A stretch of DNA of 64,000 nt from Massilia sp. CF038 (GTDB taxonomy: Bacteria; Pseudomonadota; Gammaproteobacteria; Burkholderiales; Burkholderiaceae_D), in the NCBI RefSeq assembly GCF_900129765.1, contig NZ_FQWU01000001.1:1240001-1304000 (forward strand), given 5' to 3'. The notes under the pieces were generated by a model, which worked only from the letters and a program-made list of their open reading frames with translations, was not told the origin of the DNA and searched no databases. Below, piece after piece: positions 17,883-26,153 of the stretch. Position 1 is the stretch's first letter; the number at the start of each line of letters is the position of its first letter. The position numbers were made by a program, and so were the translations under genes.

Positions 17883-19091
17883 ATGCACGAAACAAATTTC
17901 ATCGTCCGCGAACCTCTGCTTGACCCCAAACAGCGCGTGATTGGCTACGAGCTGTCCTGGCACCTCGAACCGAATCAAGTGGTCACCGATGACGACCTCG
18001 AATCGCTGATCGGCTTCGTGGCCGAAAACGTCAACGATGAAGAACACGGCTGGCTGCTCAAGGACAAAATCCTGTTCCTCGATGCGGTGCCGAACATGCT
18101 CTCGACCGACGCCCTGTTCAACATGCCGCCCGAGCGCACCGTGCTGACCATGAAAGCGAAAGACCTGGCCGACCCCGACACCCTGTCGGCCGTGCAGGGC
18201 TTGCGCGCTGGCGGCGTGGGCATCTCGGTACGCGACGGCGACCTGGCCCACCTGGGCAGCAACCTGGCCATGAGCGCCTCGTACATCGAAGTGCGCTTTG
18301 CCGGTGCCGACGTGGCCGCGCAAGCGCGCACCTATGCCCAGGCCAAGCAATCGGCCGTGCGCATGGTGGGCCGTCCGGTGGCGACCTGGGAAGACTTTGA
18401 CTCTTGCGCCGCGCTGGGGCTGGACGCGTTCGTGGGCAAGCTGCACCTGACCCCGCGCCCCGGCATTCCCGTCAAGGGCATGAACCCGGCCCAGACCATC
18501 ATCCTGCAACTGATGCAGATGGTGCAAAAGAACGAAGACATCCCCAAGATCGAAAGCGTGCTCAAGCGCGATCCCGCGCTCTCGTACAAAATGCTGCGCT
18601 TCATCAATTCTGCCGGATTCGGCGCCACGCGCGAAATCCAGTCGCTCCGCCAGGCCATCACCATGATGGGTTACGCGCCCATGTACCGCTGGCTGACCCT
18701 GTTGCTGGCCACCGCCTCGACCTCGGGCTACTCCCCGGTGCTGATGGAAACAGCGGTGGTGCGCGGCCGCCTGACCGAGCTGCTTGGCATCAAAGTGCTG
18801 AAACGTGGAGAAGGTGAAAACCTGTTCGTGGCCGGCATGTTCTCCCTGCTGGACCGCCTGCTGGGCCTGCCGATGAAAGAAGTGCTCGACACCATCCAGT
18901 TGCCCGACGAAGTGGTCGAAGCATTGATGACACGCGGCGGCAAATACGGCCCCTTCCTGGCGCTGGCCGAAGCGTGCGAGCTCGACTCGAACCTGGTCGC
19001 CTCGCTGGCGAAGAGTCTGGAAATCGACCCGGTCGACGTCAACAAAGCGCACCTGTCGGCACTGGCCTGGGCCCAGAACGTCAGCACCTAA
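17883..19091 (+). CDS. EAL/HDOD signalling protein
   Basis: A 402-residue protein of the YuxH type. Residues 1-200 have an EAL fold (FIVREPLLDPKQRVIGYELS) but lack an EAL or ExL catalytic motif, so c-di-GMP hydrolysis is unlikely. Residues 200-400 are an HDOD domain: QMVQKNEDIPKIESVLKRDP, then SYKMLRFINSAGFG and SLRQAITMMGY. Such proteins act as signalling scaffolds. It follows cheZ by 62 bp on the same strand, suggesting control with motility. It ends just before a bidirectional hairpin. Confidence 0.85.
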   Translation: MHETNFIVREPLLDPKQRVIGYELSWHLEPNQVVTDDDLESLIGFVAENVNDEEHGWLLKDKILFLDAVPNMLSTDALFNMPPERTVLTMKAKDLADPDTLSAVQGLRAGGVGISVRDGDLAHLGSNLAMSASYIEVRFAGADVAAQARTYAQAKQSAVRMVGRPVATWEDFDSCAALGLDAFVGKLHLTPRPGIPVKGMNPAQTIILQLMQMVQKNEDIPKIESVLKRDPALSYKMLRFINSAGFGATREIQSLRQAITMMGYAPMYRWLTLLLATASTSGYSPVLMETAVVRGRLTELLGIKVLKRGEGENLFVAGMFSLLDRLLGLPMKEVLDTIQLPDEVVEALMTRGGKYGPFLALAEACELDSNLVASLAKSLEIDPVDVNKAHLSALAWAQNVST

Positions 19092-19109
19092 GCCCCCAAA
19101 AAGTTTTTT

Positions 19110-19167
19110 AATCGGGGTCAGACCTCAATACTGCAATTACTTGCAGTATTGAGGTCTGACCCCGATT
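19110..19167. terminator. long perfect hairpin of the GGTCAGACCTC repeat family
   Basis: Two perfect 27-nt inverted arms, AATCGGGGTCAGACCTCAAT and onward, enclose the 4-nt loop TTAC and are followed by TTTTA. It lies between two converging genes (EAL/HDOD and the oxidoreductase) and can act as a bidirectional terminator. The core GGGGTCAGACCTC recurs at 31317-31476, so it is also a dispersed repeat. Confidence 0.75.
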
Positions 19168-19197
19168 TTATTTGGCGGTGGCGGATTGTGGCGGCGC

Positions 19198-20199
19198 TTA
19201 TTCGGCGTCGGCTGGGTAGGTGACGCCGATCTGTTGGCGTATGGTGTCGAGCAATTGCATCAAGGATAGTGTATCGGCGTGCAGCATGTGCGGGCTTTCC
19301 AGCAGGCCCGCGCGCAGGCAGCGGCCCGCTTCGATCGCTTCGTGCACGTAGCCGTTGCCCAGGAAGGGCGTGGGAATCGTGCGTACGCTACCGTCGGCCA
19401 GTTTGACGGTGACGCTTTTGGCCAGGTGGAACATGGCGTCCATGCGCACACTGCCCAGGCTGCCGGAGACGGTCAGCTCGCACGGCGTGCGTGCGCGCAG
19501 CGAACAGCTGCAGATCGACAGCGCGCCGCTGGTGTGCTTCATGGAAAAGCCGGTGGTCAGGTCGATCCCGCCATCGCTCAGCACGGCCTGGGCTTGCACT
19601 GTGCTGACGGGACCGAGCAGGGCGCATGAAATCGAGAGCGGATAAATGCCCAGGTCCAGCAGCGCGCCGCCGCCCAGTTCGCGCTTGTTGACGCGGTGCT
19701 CGGGATCCTGCGTGGCCGCGAAACCAAAGTCGGCATGAACTTGGTGGACTGTGCCGATTTCGCCGGAGGCGACGATGCGCCTGACTTCCGCCAGCGCCGG
19801 CATGAAGCGCGTCCACATGGCCTCCATCAAGAACAGCTTCTTCTCGCGCGCCAGTTGCACCACGCGTTCGGCTTCGCGCAAATTCATGGTGAACGGTTTC
19901 TCGCACAGCACGGCCTTGCCGCCGTTCAGGGCCAGGATGGCGTTCTCGGCGTGCATGGGGTGCGGCGTGCCGATGTAGATGATGTCGACGTCGGGCGCAG
20001 CCGCCAGCGCCTCGTACGAGCCGTAGCAGGCCGGTGTGCCAAAGCCACTGCCGAACGCGCGCGCGCTGGCCATGCTGCGCGAGCCCACTGCGGCGAGCAC
20101 CGCGCCTGGCGTGTCCATCAAGGCGGTGGCAAAGGCGCGCGCAATGCCGCCCGTGCCCAGAATGCCCCAGCGGACCGGTGGCGTGTCGTGTGCGTGCAT
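19198..20199 (-). CDS. Gfo/Idh/MocA-family oxidoreductase
   Basis: NAD(P)-dependent sugar or inositol dehydrogenase-like protein, 333 residues. The N-terminal Rossmann motif is WGILGTGGIARAFATAL near residue 11. The conserved EKPFTMN, with the catalytic-region lysine, is near 98. The C-terminal alpha/beta substrate domain begins with FGFAATQDPEHR. It begins immediately after the GH9 stop codon and is the last gene of the beta-glucoside operon. The substrate is unknown; a glucoside or glucose derivative is a reasonable guess from context. Confidence 0.9.
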   Translation of the reverse strand: MHAHDTPPVRWGILGTGGIARAFATALMDTPGAVLAAVGSRSMASARAFGSGFGTPACYGSYEALAAAPDVDIIYIGTPHPMHAENAILALNGGKAVLCEKPFTMNLREAERVVQLAREKKLFLMEAMWTRFMPALAEVRRIVASGEIGTVHQVHADFGFAATQDPEHRVNKRELGGGALLDLGIYPLSISCALLGPVSTVQAQAVLSDGGIDLTTGFSMKHTSGALSICSCSLRARTPCELTVSGSLGSVRMDAMFHLAKSVTVKLADGSVRTIPTPFLGNGYVHEAIEAGRCLRAGLLESPHMLHADTLSLMQLLDTIRQQIGVTYPADAE

Positions 20200-22395
20200 T
20201 TACGGTTTCACTTTCAGATAGGCTTGCAGGGCGCGCACCACCAGCGCGTGGTCTTCGGGGCCGGGCAGGCCCGATACCGTGATCGTGCCAATCTGTCCGG
20301 TGCCGCGCAGCGTGAGCGGGAACGCGCCGCCGTGGGCGGCGTATTCGCGCGGATCGAGCGTGGGAATGGCGTCATAGTCGCCACCGCGGTTTTTTACTTC
20401 GGTATGAATGTAGAAGGAACTGTGGCCGCTGCGGTCGACCAGGTTGTTCTTGCGCCGGATCCAGTCCGCATGGTCGCTGCTGGTGCCCGGCATGCCGTGA
20501 TAGAACAGCTGGGTGCCGTTGCGGCGAATGTCGACCGCCACCGACTGGCGTGCTTCACGGGCCAGCTCGATGATCTTCAGGCCGATCTCGAGCGCCATGT
20601 CGTTGCTGAAGCTGTCGAACTGCAGTGTGCTTTCCTGGCGCGCGATATCCGCCAGGGTGATCTCGGGTGCATCCATAATTTCTCGCGGCGCTTTCGTGGT
20701 CAGTTCCTTGAGTGCCGCTGTCACGTACAGCAGCGGCGCGTTCCAGTTGATCGCCACTTCATTGCTGGCGAAACTGCAGGCGTGGTCAAGGTAGGCCGTG
20801 GCGGCCAGGTTGGTTGGATAGGGCACAGGGCATTCTGCCTTGTCCTGCTGGCCAGGCTGCGGCCCGCCAGTGAGGAAGCCAGGCACCGGGGCCTCGATCC
20901 CGTCGGCCTGCGAGGGCCGGTGATGCGGATGCAGGGCAGGGCGGGTGCCAAAGCCGGTGACGAAGGAATAGCCTGTCGCATTGCGGCCCAACACGTAGTC
21001 CAGCGCCGACTGCGCTGCCGCCAGGTAGTCGCCATTGCCATTCATGCGGTAAGCCTGCAGCAGCATCATGGCCTGGTTCATGGCCACGGCATTGCTGCCC
21101 CATTCAAAATCCGGCTCGGTCATCGCTACGCGATAGCCGGACGCCTTCCATTGGCGGATCAGATTGGAAGCCAGACCGTCGATGCGTTTTTCGATCAGCT
21201 TGCGGTCAGCCAGCGGTGTCAGGCTGGCGCGGTGCTGGGCCAGCGAGATCCAGGCCAGCGAGCGCACGTCGCTCCAGGTGGGCACCGTGGCCGTGACCGA
21301 TTCCGCCTTCATGCTGCGGTAGTAGCTGTCCTTGCCGCTGGTGATATACAGTTCGGCCGCGGCCCAGGCGCGTTCGTCCGCCACCTGGTCGTCGCCATAT
21401 TCGCCAGTGACCACGTCAGACGGGTTCTTGAAGTAGCGCGCCGGATTGGCCTCGGCCCACTGCCATGCCGCTTCGGCCGCGGCCAGCATGCGTGCGGACA
21501 GGCCAGGGTGCTGCTTTTCGTAGGGGCGGAATACGCGGCTGGCGGCAGCCATGGTGGCGGCAAAGTCGAATGCTGCCGCTGTGCTTTTGGCCACCACGTA
21601 GCGCGGTGTTTTCATCGCGTCGACCGGCATCACCATGCCATCGAAGGTGAGGTTGGTCAGCTTGTGATAGACCCCGCCATCGTTCGGATCCTGCATCGCC
21701 AGCATCCACTCGAGATTCCACAGGGTCTCGTCGAGAATGTCGGGCAGAGCGTTGCCAGACTCGGGGATATTGGTGCCCAGTTTGTCGAAAAAGGCTGGGA
21801 AGTGTTCGTATGCCGCTAGCAGGGTGTATGTGGAGATGCCCGAGTTGGCGACATAGATATTGTAGTCGCCTGCATCGTACCAGCCCTTCGGTACCGCGAT
21901 CACGGTGCCTGCCGGGCGTGCGCTGGATGCGGCCGAGGCGTGCACCACGGCCGCGCTGTTGGCGTGCCCTGCGGCGCGCGCGTACACGCCGGCGTGCGCC
22001 TGCGCCAATGCGGTGCCGGCCCGGTTGAAGTAGTAGGCCTTGAGCGCGGCAGTGGTCAGCGGCTGATAGACCTTGTCGCCGATGGTGAAGCGGTCAGACG
22101 GCGCCGCCCCGGCCACCTTGATGCGGTAGCTGCCAGGCGTCTTCAAGGCCGAGAAGTCGGCCAGGCGCACCGTCTCGCCGGACGGTGCCCACGCGGCCGG
22201 GGCGCGCAAGCTGCCCTTGAAGACTGGCTTGCCGCTGTCGGCGTCAATCACCTCGAAGGCGGTCGCTTCCAGCTGCGGCACCACTGCCAGCTTGCTGGAG
22301 AGGGGCAGAAAACCGAGCTGGTTGACCTTGATGGCAGGCGTTTGTGCATGGGCCGCCGCTGTTGCCAGCAGCAGCGCGATGGGCACCAGTCTCAT
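20200..22395 (-). CDS. GH9 glucanase fused to a UPF0303 (heme-degrading type) domain
   Basis: One uninterrupted frame of 731 residues. Residues 1-18 are a signal peptide. An Ig-like CelD_N domain (IKVNQLGFLP) fills about 20-105. The GH9 catalytic domain spans about 110-565, with the paired aspartates Asp174/Asp177 in GWYDAGDYN, an RPALHPHHRPS histidine segment and the acid glutamate in NEVAINWNAP. Residues 574-731 form a complete UPF0303/YBR137W-like domain (FHRSS-type HSSFYIHTEV, YAAHGGAFPL, GTITVSGLPG) that begins with its own Met. The start overlaps the transporter stop by 4 nt. Expected function: cleavage of beta-glucan oligomers outside the cytoplasm. The role of the fused domain is unknown; lost stop codon versus real bifunctional protein cannot be decided here. 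Confidence 0.85.
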   Translation of the reverse strand: MRLVPIALLLATAAAHAQTPAIKVNQLGFLPLSSKLAVVPQLEATAFEVIDADSGKPVFKGSLRAPAAWAPSGETVRLADFSALKTPGSYRIKVAGAAPSDRFTIGDKVYQPLTTAALKAYYFNRAGTALAQAHAGVYARAAGHANSAAVVHASAASSARPAGTVIAVPKGWYDAGDYNIYVANSGISTYTLLAAYEHFPAFFDKLGTNIPESGNALPDILDETLWNLEWMLAMQDPNDGGVYHKLTNLTFDGMVMPVDAMKTPRYVVAKSTAAAFDFAATMAAASRVFRPYEKQHPGLSARMLAAAEAAWQWAEANPARYFKNPSDVVTGEYGDDQVADERAWAAAELYITSGKDSYYRSMKAESVTATVPTWSDVRSLAWISLAQHRASLTPLADRKLIEKRIDGLASNLIRQWKASGYRVAMTEPDFEWGSNAVAMNQAMMLLQAYRMNGNGDYLAAAQSALDYVLGRNATGYSFVTGFGTRPALHPHHRPSQADGIEAPVPGFLTGGPQPGQQDKAECPVPYPTNLAATAYLDHACSFASNEVAINWNAPLLYVTAALKELTTKAPREIMDAPEITLADIARQESTLQFDSFSNDMALEIGLKIIELAREARQSVAVDIRRNGTQLFYHGMPGTSSDHADWIRRKNNLVDRSGHSSFYIHTEVKNRGGDYDAIPTLDPREYAAHGGAFPLTLRGTGQIGTITVSGLPGPEDHALVVRALQAYLKVKP

Positions 22396-23726
22396 GCCGG
22401 TACCGCCTTGGCCGGGCCGCTCGCATCATCCAGCGCTTCGTCGTGCGGGAATGGCGCGGTCCAGGTCGCGATGAACGACGGGATGGTGGCCACCATCACA
22501 AACACGAAATAGCTGACGTAACCCATGGCCTCTTGCAGGTGACCGCTAATGACGCCCGTGACCAGGCCGCACAGCCCCATCACACCGGTTCCGAAGGCAT
22601 AGTGGGTGGTGGTGTATTTGCCCGGTGCCAGCTGCTGCATCAGGTAGATCATGAAGCCGACCGCGCCAAAGCCGAAGAAGAATTTTTCGATGACGACGCC
22701 CGCGCCAATCACCACCAGATTGGTGGGCAGGTACACGCTCATCAACAGGAAGGTCACGTTCGGGATGTTGATGGCGCAGCACAGGATGAACAGCGTGGCC
22801 TTGAGCCCGCGCCGCGCCACGAACCAGCCGCCCAGCAGGGAACCAAGCAGCACTGCCGCCAGGCCCCAGGTGCCATACACAATGCCCAGCAGTTCATTGG
22901 ACAGCCCCAGGCCGCCCTTGGAAACCGGATCGACCATGAAGAAAGGACCGATTTTTTCCAGGAAGCCGACACTGAGGCGGAACAGGAAAGCAAAGGCCAG
23001 CATGCGCCACACGCCTGGTTTCTGGAACAGGGTGACAAAGGCGTCGAGCAGGATGCGGCCGCCTTCGGCCACGCTGGTGGGCGTATTTTCGGCGCGGGCG
23101 CCGTCCGGCATGGTGCGCGCATGCCAGGCCGCCATTACCAGCGTCAGGCCGCCGACCAGGAAGAAGATGATGCGCCATGAATCGATCCATTGCGGACCAA
23201 AGACAGTGGCATCATGGTGGAACACTTCCGTGTGCAAGCGTCCGCTCAGATACACCATGCCACCGGCGGCGACGATGGGGCCGACGTTCCACGACAGGCT
23301 CTGAATGCCGCAGTAAAGCGACTGGGCGCGCGCGTCGAGCGAGGTGACATACACGCCGTCGCTGGCGATATCCTGAGTGGCACCCACGAACGAGAGCAGG
23401 AAGAACACCACCATCAAAAAGGCCATGTAATTGGGTAGGGCCATGAGCAGGCCCACGCCGGCAAAACCTAAGCCGATCAGCACCTGGGCGCACAGCACGA
23501 AGAACTTCTTGGTGCGGTACATTTCGACAAACGGTGCGAACAGGGGCTTGATGGTGTAAGCCAGGATCAGAATGCTGGAGTATTGCGCCGCCTTGCCGTT
23601 GTCCATGCCCAGATTTTTGAACATGATGGCGGTCACGGTGGTCAGCATCACATAGCCAAGCGCCATCGTGAAGTAACCGGTCGGGACCCACAGCAGCGGG
23701 GATACCTTGCGCTCAAACGTGGACAT
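22392..23726 (-). CDS. MFS sugar transporter (AmpG-like)
   Basis: A 444-residue polytopic membrane protein with about 12 hydrophobic segments, starting near TGYFTMALGYVMLTTVTAIM. The MFS loop IASDGVYV after helix 4 and the AmpG-like organisation (VGATQDIASDGV) suggest uptake of oligosaccharides or muropeptide-like sugars. It lies between glucokinase and GH9 in a translationally coupled run. The start overlaps the glk end by 14 nt and the stop overlaps the GH9 start by 4 nt. Import of cellobiose-like products across the inner membrane is the likely role. Confidence 0.85.
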   Translation of the reverse strand: MSTFERKVSPLLWVPTGYFTMALGYVMLTTVTAIMFKNLGMDNGKAAQYSSILILAYTIKPLFAPFVEMYRTKKFFVLCAQVLIGLGFAGVGLLMALPNYMAFLMVVFFLLSFVGATQDIASDGVYVTSLDARAQSLYCGIQSLSWNVGPIVAAGGMVYLSGRLHTEVFHHDATVFGPQWIDSWRIIFFLVGGLTLVMAAWHARTMPDGARAENTPTSVAEGGRILLDAFVTLFQKPGVWRMLAFAFLFRLSVGFLEKIGPFFMVDPVSKGGLGLSNELLGIVYGTWGLAAVLLGSLLGGWFVARRGLKATLFILCCAINIPNVTFLLMSVYLPTNLVVIGAGVVIEKFFFGFGAVGFMIYLMQQLAPGKYTTTHYAFGTGVMGLCGLVTGVISGHLQEAMGYVSYFVFVMVATIPSFIATWTAPFPHDEALDDASGPAKAVPA

Positions 23727-24756
23727 GATTTGCTTCCGATCGGGTCTGGTTGGGTTGCATGGATGATGCCACAGGCACGCTCGAATCGAGATGGTCGGCC
23801 AGGATCGCGGCGGCGCCGGCCAGGGCGGGGCAGGCAGCCGTGATCAGCAAGGTGGGGATCTGTTTGGTAAAGCCGGAGAAGCGGCCCTTTTTCTCGAAGC
23901 GCGCGCGAAACGGCGATTGCTCGAAATAGTCACCCAGACGCGGCACCACACCACCGCCGATGTAAATGCCACCGGTGGCGCCCAGGGTCACGGCCAGGTT
24001 GGCCGCCACGGTGCCGAGCATGCCCGAGAAGCAGTCCAGCGTTTCGCGGCACAGCGCATCGCCCCCCTCGAGGGCGCGTTCGACGATGGCCGATGTCGAC
24101 AAGGAGATGTCCGCCTGCAGCCCGCGGCTGTAGGCCAGGGCTTCGCGAATGAGAGCGATGCCGGGGCCCGACACCATGCGCTCGGCCGACACATGGTCGA
24201 AGCGCCGCCAGCAGTACTGCAGCACCGCCACCTCGCGTTCGTCCGAAGGCGAGAAGGCAACGTGGCCGCCTTCACTTTGCAGGGCCACCCAGCGTTCGCC
24301 AGCCGGCACCAGGCCCGACACGCCAAGGCCGGTGCCGGCGCCCACCAGGCCGATGGCGCCGTGGGGCCGGGCCTGGCCGCCGCCGATCTGGCGCAGTTCG
24401 GACGGCGCCAGGATGGGCAGCGCCATTGCCAGCGCGGTGAAGTCGTTTACCACCAGCAGGGTGTCAAGGCCCAGCTCACGCTGCGCCGCCGCGATGGAAA
24501 ACGCCCAGTGATGATTAGTCATGCGGATGGCATCGCCGTCGACCGGGTTGGCAATGGCAATCACGGCGTGGCGGGCGCCGGCGCCGGGACCAGCCAGGTA
24601 AGCCCTGGCGGCATCTTCAAAGCGGGAATAGTCGGCGCAGGCCAGATTGTGCATGGCACTGATCCGTCCAGGCCCGTATTCAAGGGCGAAGCGGGCGTTG
24701 GTGCCGCCAATGTCAGCCAGCAGGCGTGGGCCGTCTGGGTAGGAACCGGAGATCAT
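23713..24756 (-). CDS. glk: glucokinase
   Basis: Phosphorylates glucose released by the beta-glucosidase. Length 347 residues. The phosphate motif is LLADIGGTNARFALE near residue 16. The catalytic stretch LLVVNDFTALAMALP has Asp near 103. The ATP-site glycines lie in GLVGAGTGLGVSGLVP, and IYIGGGVVPRLGDYF is near 270. These are E. coli Glk-family signatures rather than ROK cysteine motifs. It lies 26 bp after the beta-glucosidase. Confidence 0.93.
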   Translation of the reverse strand: MISGSYPDGPRLLADIGGTNARFALEYGPGRISAMHNLACADYSRFEDAARAYLAGPGAGARHAVIAIANPVDGDAIRMTNHHWAFSIAAAQRELGLDTLLVVNDFTALAMALPILAPSELRQIGGGQARPHGAIGLVGAGTGLGVSGLVPAGERWVALQSEGGHVAFSPSDEREVAVLQYCWRRFDHVSAERMVSGPGIALIREALAYSRGLQADISLSTSAIVERALEGGDALCRETLDCFSGMLGTVAANLAVTLGATGGIYIGGGVVPRLGDYFEQSPFRARFEKKGRFSGFTKQIPTLLITAACPALAGAAAILADHLDSSVPVASSMQPNQTRSEANHVHV

Positions 24757-24782
24757 GAAGTGCTCCTTGTTTTACGCTGCGA

Positions 24783-26090
24783 TTAACGCTGCGATGTAAT
24801 CAGTTCGCGGTACCAGTGCGCGCTTTCTTTCGGGGTGCGCTGCTGGGTTGCATAGTCGACGTGGATGATGCCGAAGCGCTTGGCGTAGCCGGAGTTCCAT
24901 TCGAAGTTGTCGAGCAGGCTCCAGAGGAAGTAGCCTTGCACGTTCACGCCCGCTTGCATGGCCGATTGAAGCGCTTCCAAATGGCTGCGCACAAAAGCGA
25001 TGCGGGCATGATCAGGCGCGCCTGCTTCATCGGGATTGGCCATGCCGTTCTCGGTGATGTAGATTGGCGGCAGATCGTACTCGGCATTCAGCTTGAGCAG
25101 CAGCTCGGTCAAGCCTTGTGGGTAGATTTCCCAGCCCATGTCGGTGAAGCCATGCTTGCCCGGCGCCGGTAGCGGCGGGTTGGCGGCGCTGCACCAGGAA
25201 CGGAAGTAGTAATTACAGCCGAGGAAATCGATACGCTGACAAATGATGCCCATGTCGCTGTCGTGCACCACTGGCGCATCGGCGCCATGCGCGCGCAGCG
25301 CCAGTTCGGGGTAGCGGCCCTTGAAGATGGGGTCCATGAACCACTGCACCGAGCGCGCATACTCCAGTTCCGCCATGTCGCGGTCGGCCTGCGAATCGGT
25401 GGCCGGATCGGCCGTCCATTGATTGAGCACGATCCCCAGCGCGGCCGAGACTTTGGCAGCGCGCATGGCCGACATGGCCAGGCCGTGCGACAGCAGCAGG
25501 TGGTGCGACACCTGAATGGCCTGCTTTGCGTTGGCCACGCCAGGTGCGAACTGCGCATTGCCGTAGCCCAGATTGGCGGTGCACCAGGGTTCATTGTGGG
25601 TGGCGATGGTGGCCACCCGGTTGCCGAAGCGGCGCGCCACTTCAGCGGCATAGTCGGCAAAGCGGTGTGCGGTGTCGCGATTGAGCCAGCCGCCGTCGTC
25701 CTGCAGACCTTGCGGCAGATCCCAGTGGTACAGCGTGACATGGGCCTTGATGTTCTTCGCTTCCAGTTCGCTCAGCAAGCGATCGTAGAAAGCAAAGCCG
25801 GCTTCATTCCAGGCGCCTTTGCCGGTTGGCTGAACGCGTGCCCAGGCGATGGAAAAGCGGTAAGCGTCCACCCCGAGGGAGGCGATCAGGCCAACGTCCT
25901 CGCGGTAGCGGTGATAGTGGTCGCAAGCGACGGTGCCGTCGCTGGCATCCTTGATATTGCCAGGCTTGCTGCAGAAGGTATCCCAGATCGAGGGGCCCTT
26001 GCCATCGGTCGCCCAGGCGCCTTCAATCTGAAACGCGCTGGTGGCGACGCCCCACGTGAAGTCCGCAGGGAAGTGAGTCGATTGTGTCAT
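24783..26090 (-). CDS. bglA: GH1 beta-glucosidase
   Basis: Cytoplasmic family 1 glycosidase, 435 residues, no signal peptide. The acid/base is Glu167 in TIATHNEPW and the nucleophile Glu347 in YITENGM. The N-terminal family stretch FTWGVATSAFQIEGAW is intact. It should split imported cellobiose or other beta-glucosides to glucose for the adjacent glucokinase. It follows the TonB receptor gene across a terminator-like hairpin (26111-26144), so its expression may be lower than the receptor. Confidence 0.93.
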   Translation of the reverse strand: MTQSTHFPADFTWGVATSAFQIEGAWATDGKGPSIWDTFCSKPGNIKDASDGTVACDHYHRYREDVGLIASLGVDAYRFSIAWARVQPTGKGAWNEAGFAFYDRLLSELEAKNIKAHVTLYHWDLPQGLQDDGGWLNRDTAHRFADYAAEVARRFGNRVATIATHNEPWCTANLGYGNAQFAPGVANAKQAIQVSHHLLLSHGLAMSAMRAAKVSAALGIVLNQWTADPATDSQADRDMAELEYARSVQWFMDPIFKGRYPELALRAHGADAPVVHDSDMGIICQRIDFLGCNYYFRSWCSAANPPLPAPGKHGFTDMGWEIYPQGLTELLLKLNAEYDLPPIYITENGMANPDEAGAPDHARIAFVRSHLEALQSAMQAGVNVQGYFLWSLLDNFEWNSGYAKRFGIIHVDYATQQRTPKESAHWYRELITSQR

Positions 26091-26110
26091 GTGGGGCTCT
26101 GCAAAGGATG

Positions 26111-26144
26111 GAAAAAGCGGGACAGGCGCGCTGGCGCCTGCCCC
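26111..26144 (-). terminator. probable intrinsic terminator after the TonB receptor gene
   Basis: Read on the minus strand: GGGGCAGGCGC, loop CAGC, GCGCCTGTCCC, then GCTTTTTCC. The 11-bp stem has one G-T pair and is followed by five T. It should stop or attenuate receptor transcripts before the beta-glucosidase gene. Confidence 0.65.
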
Positions 26145-26153
26145 GGTACCGGC

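Noticed and set aside
19696-21819. About 700-codon open frame opposite the oxidoreductase and GH9 genes
   Set aside because: It is a shadow of GC-biased codons. It spans two real genes on the other strand and has no start-site support or domain.
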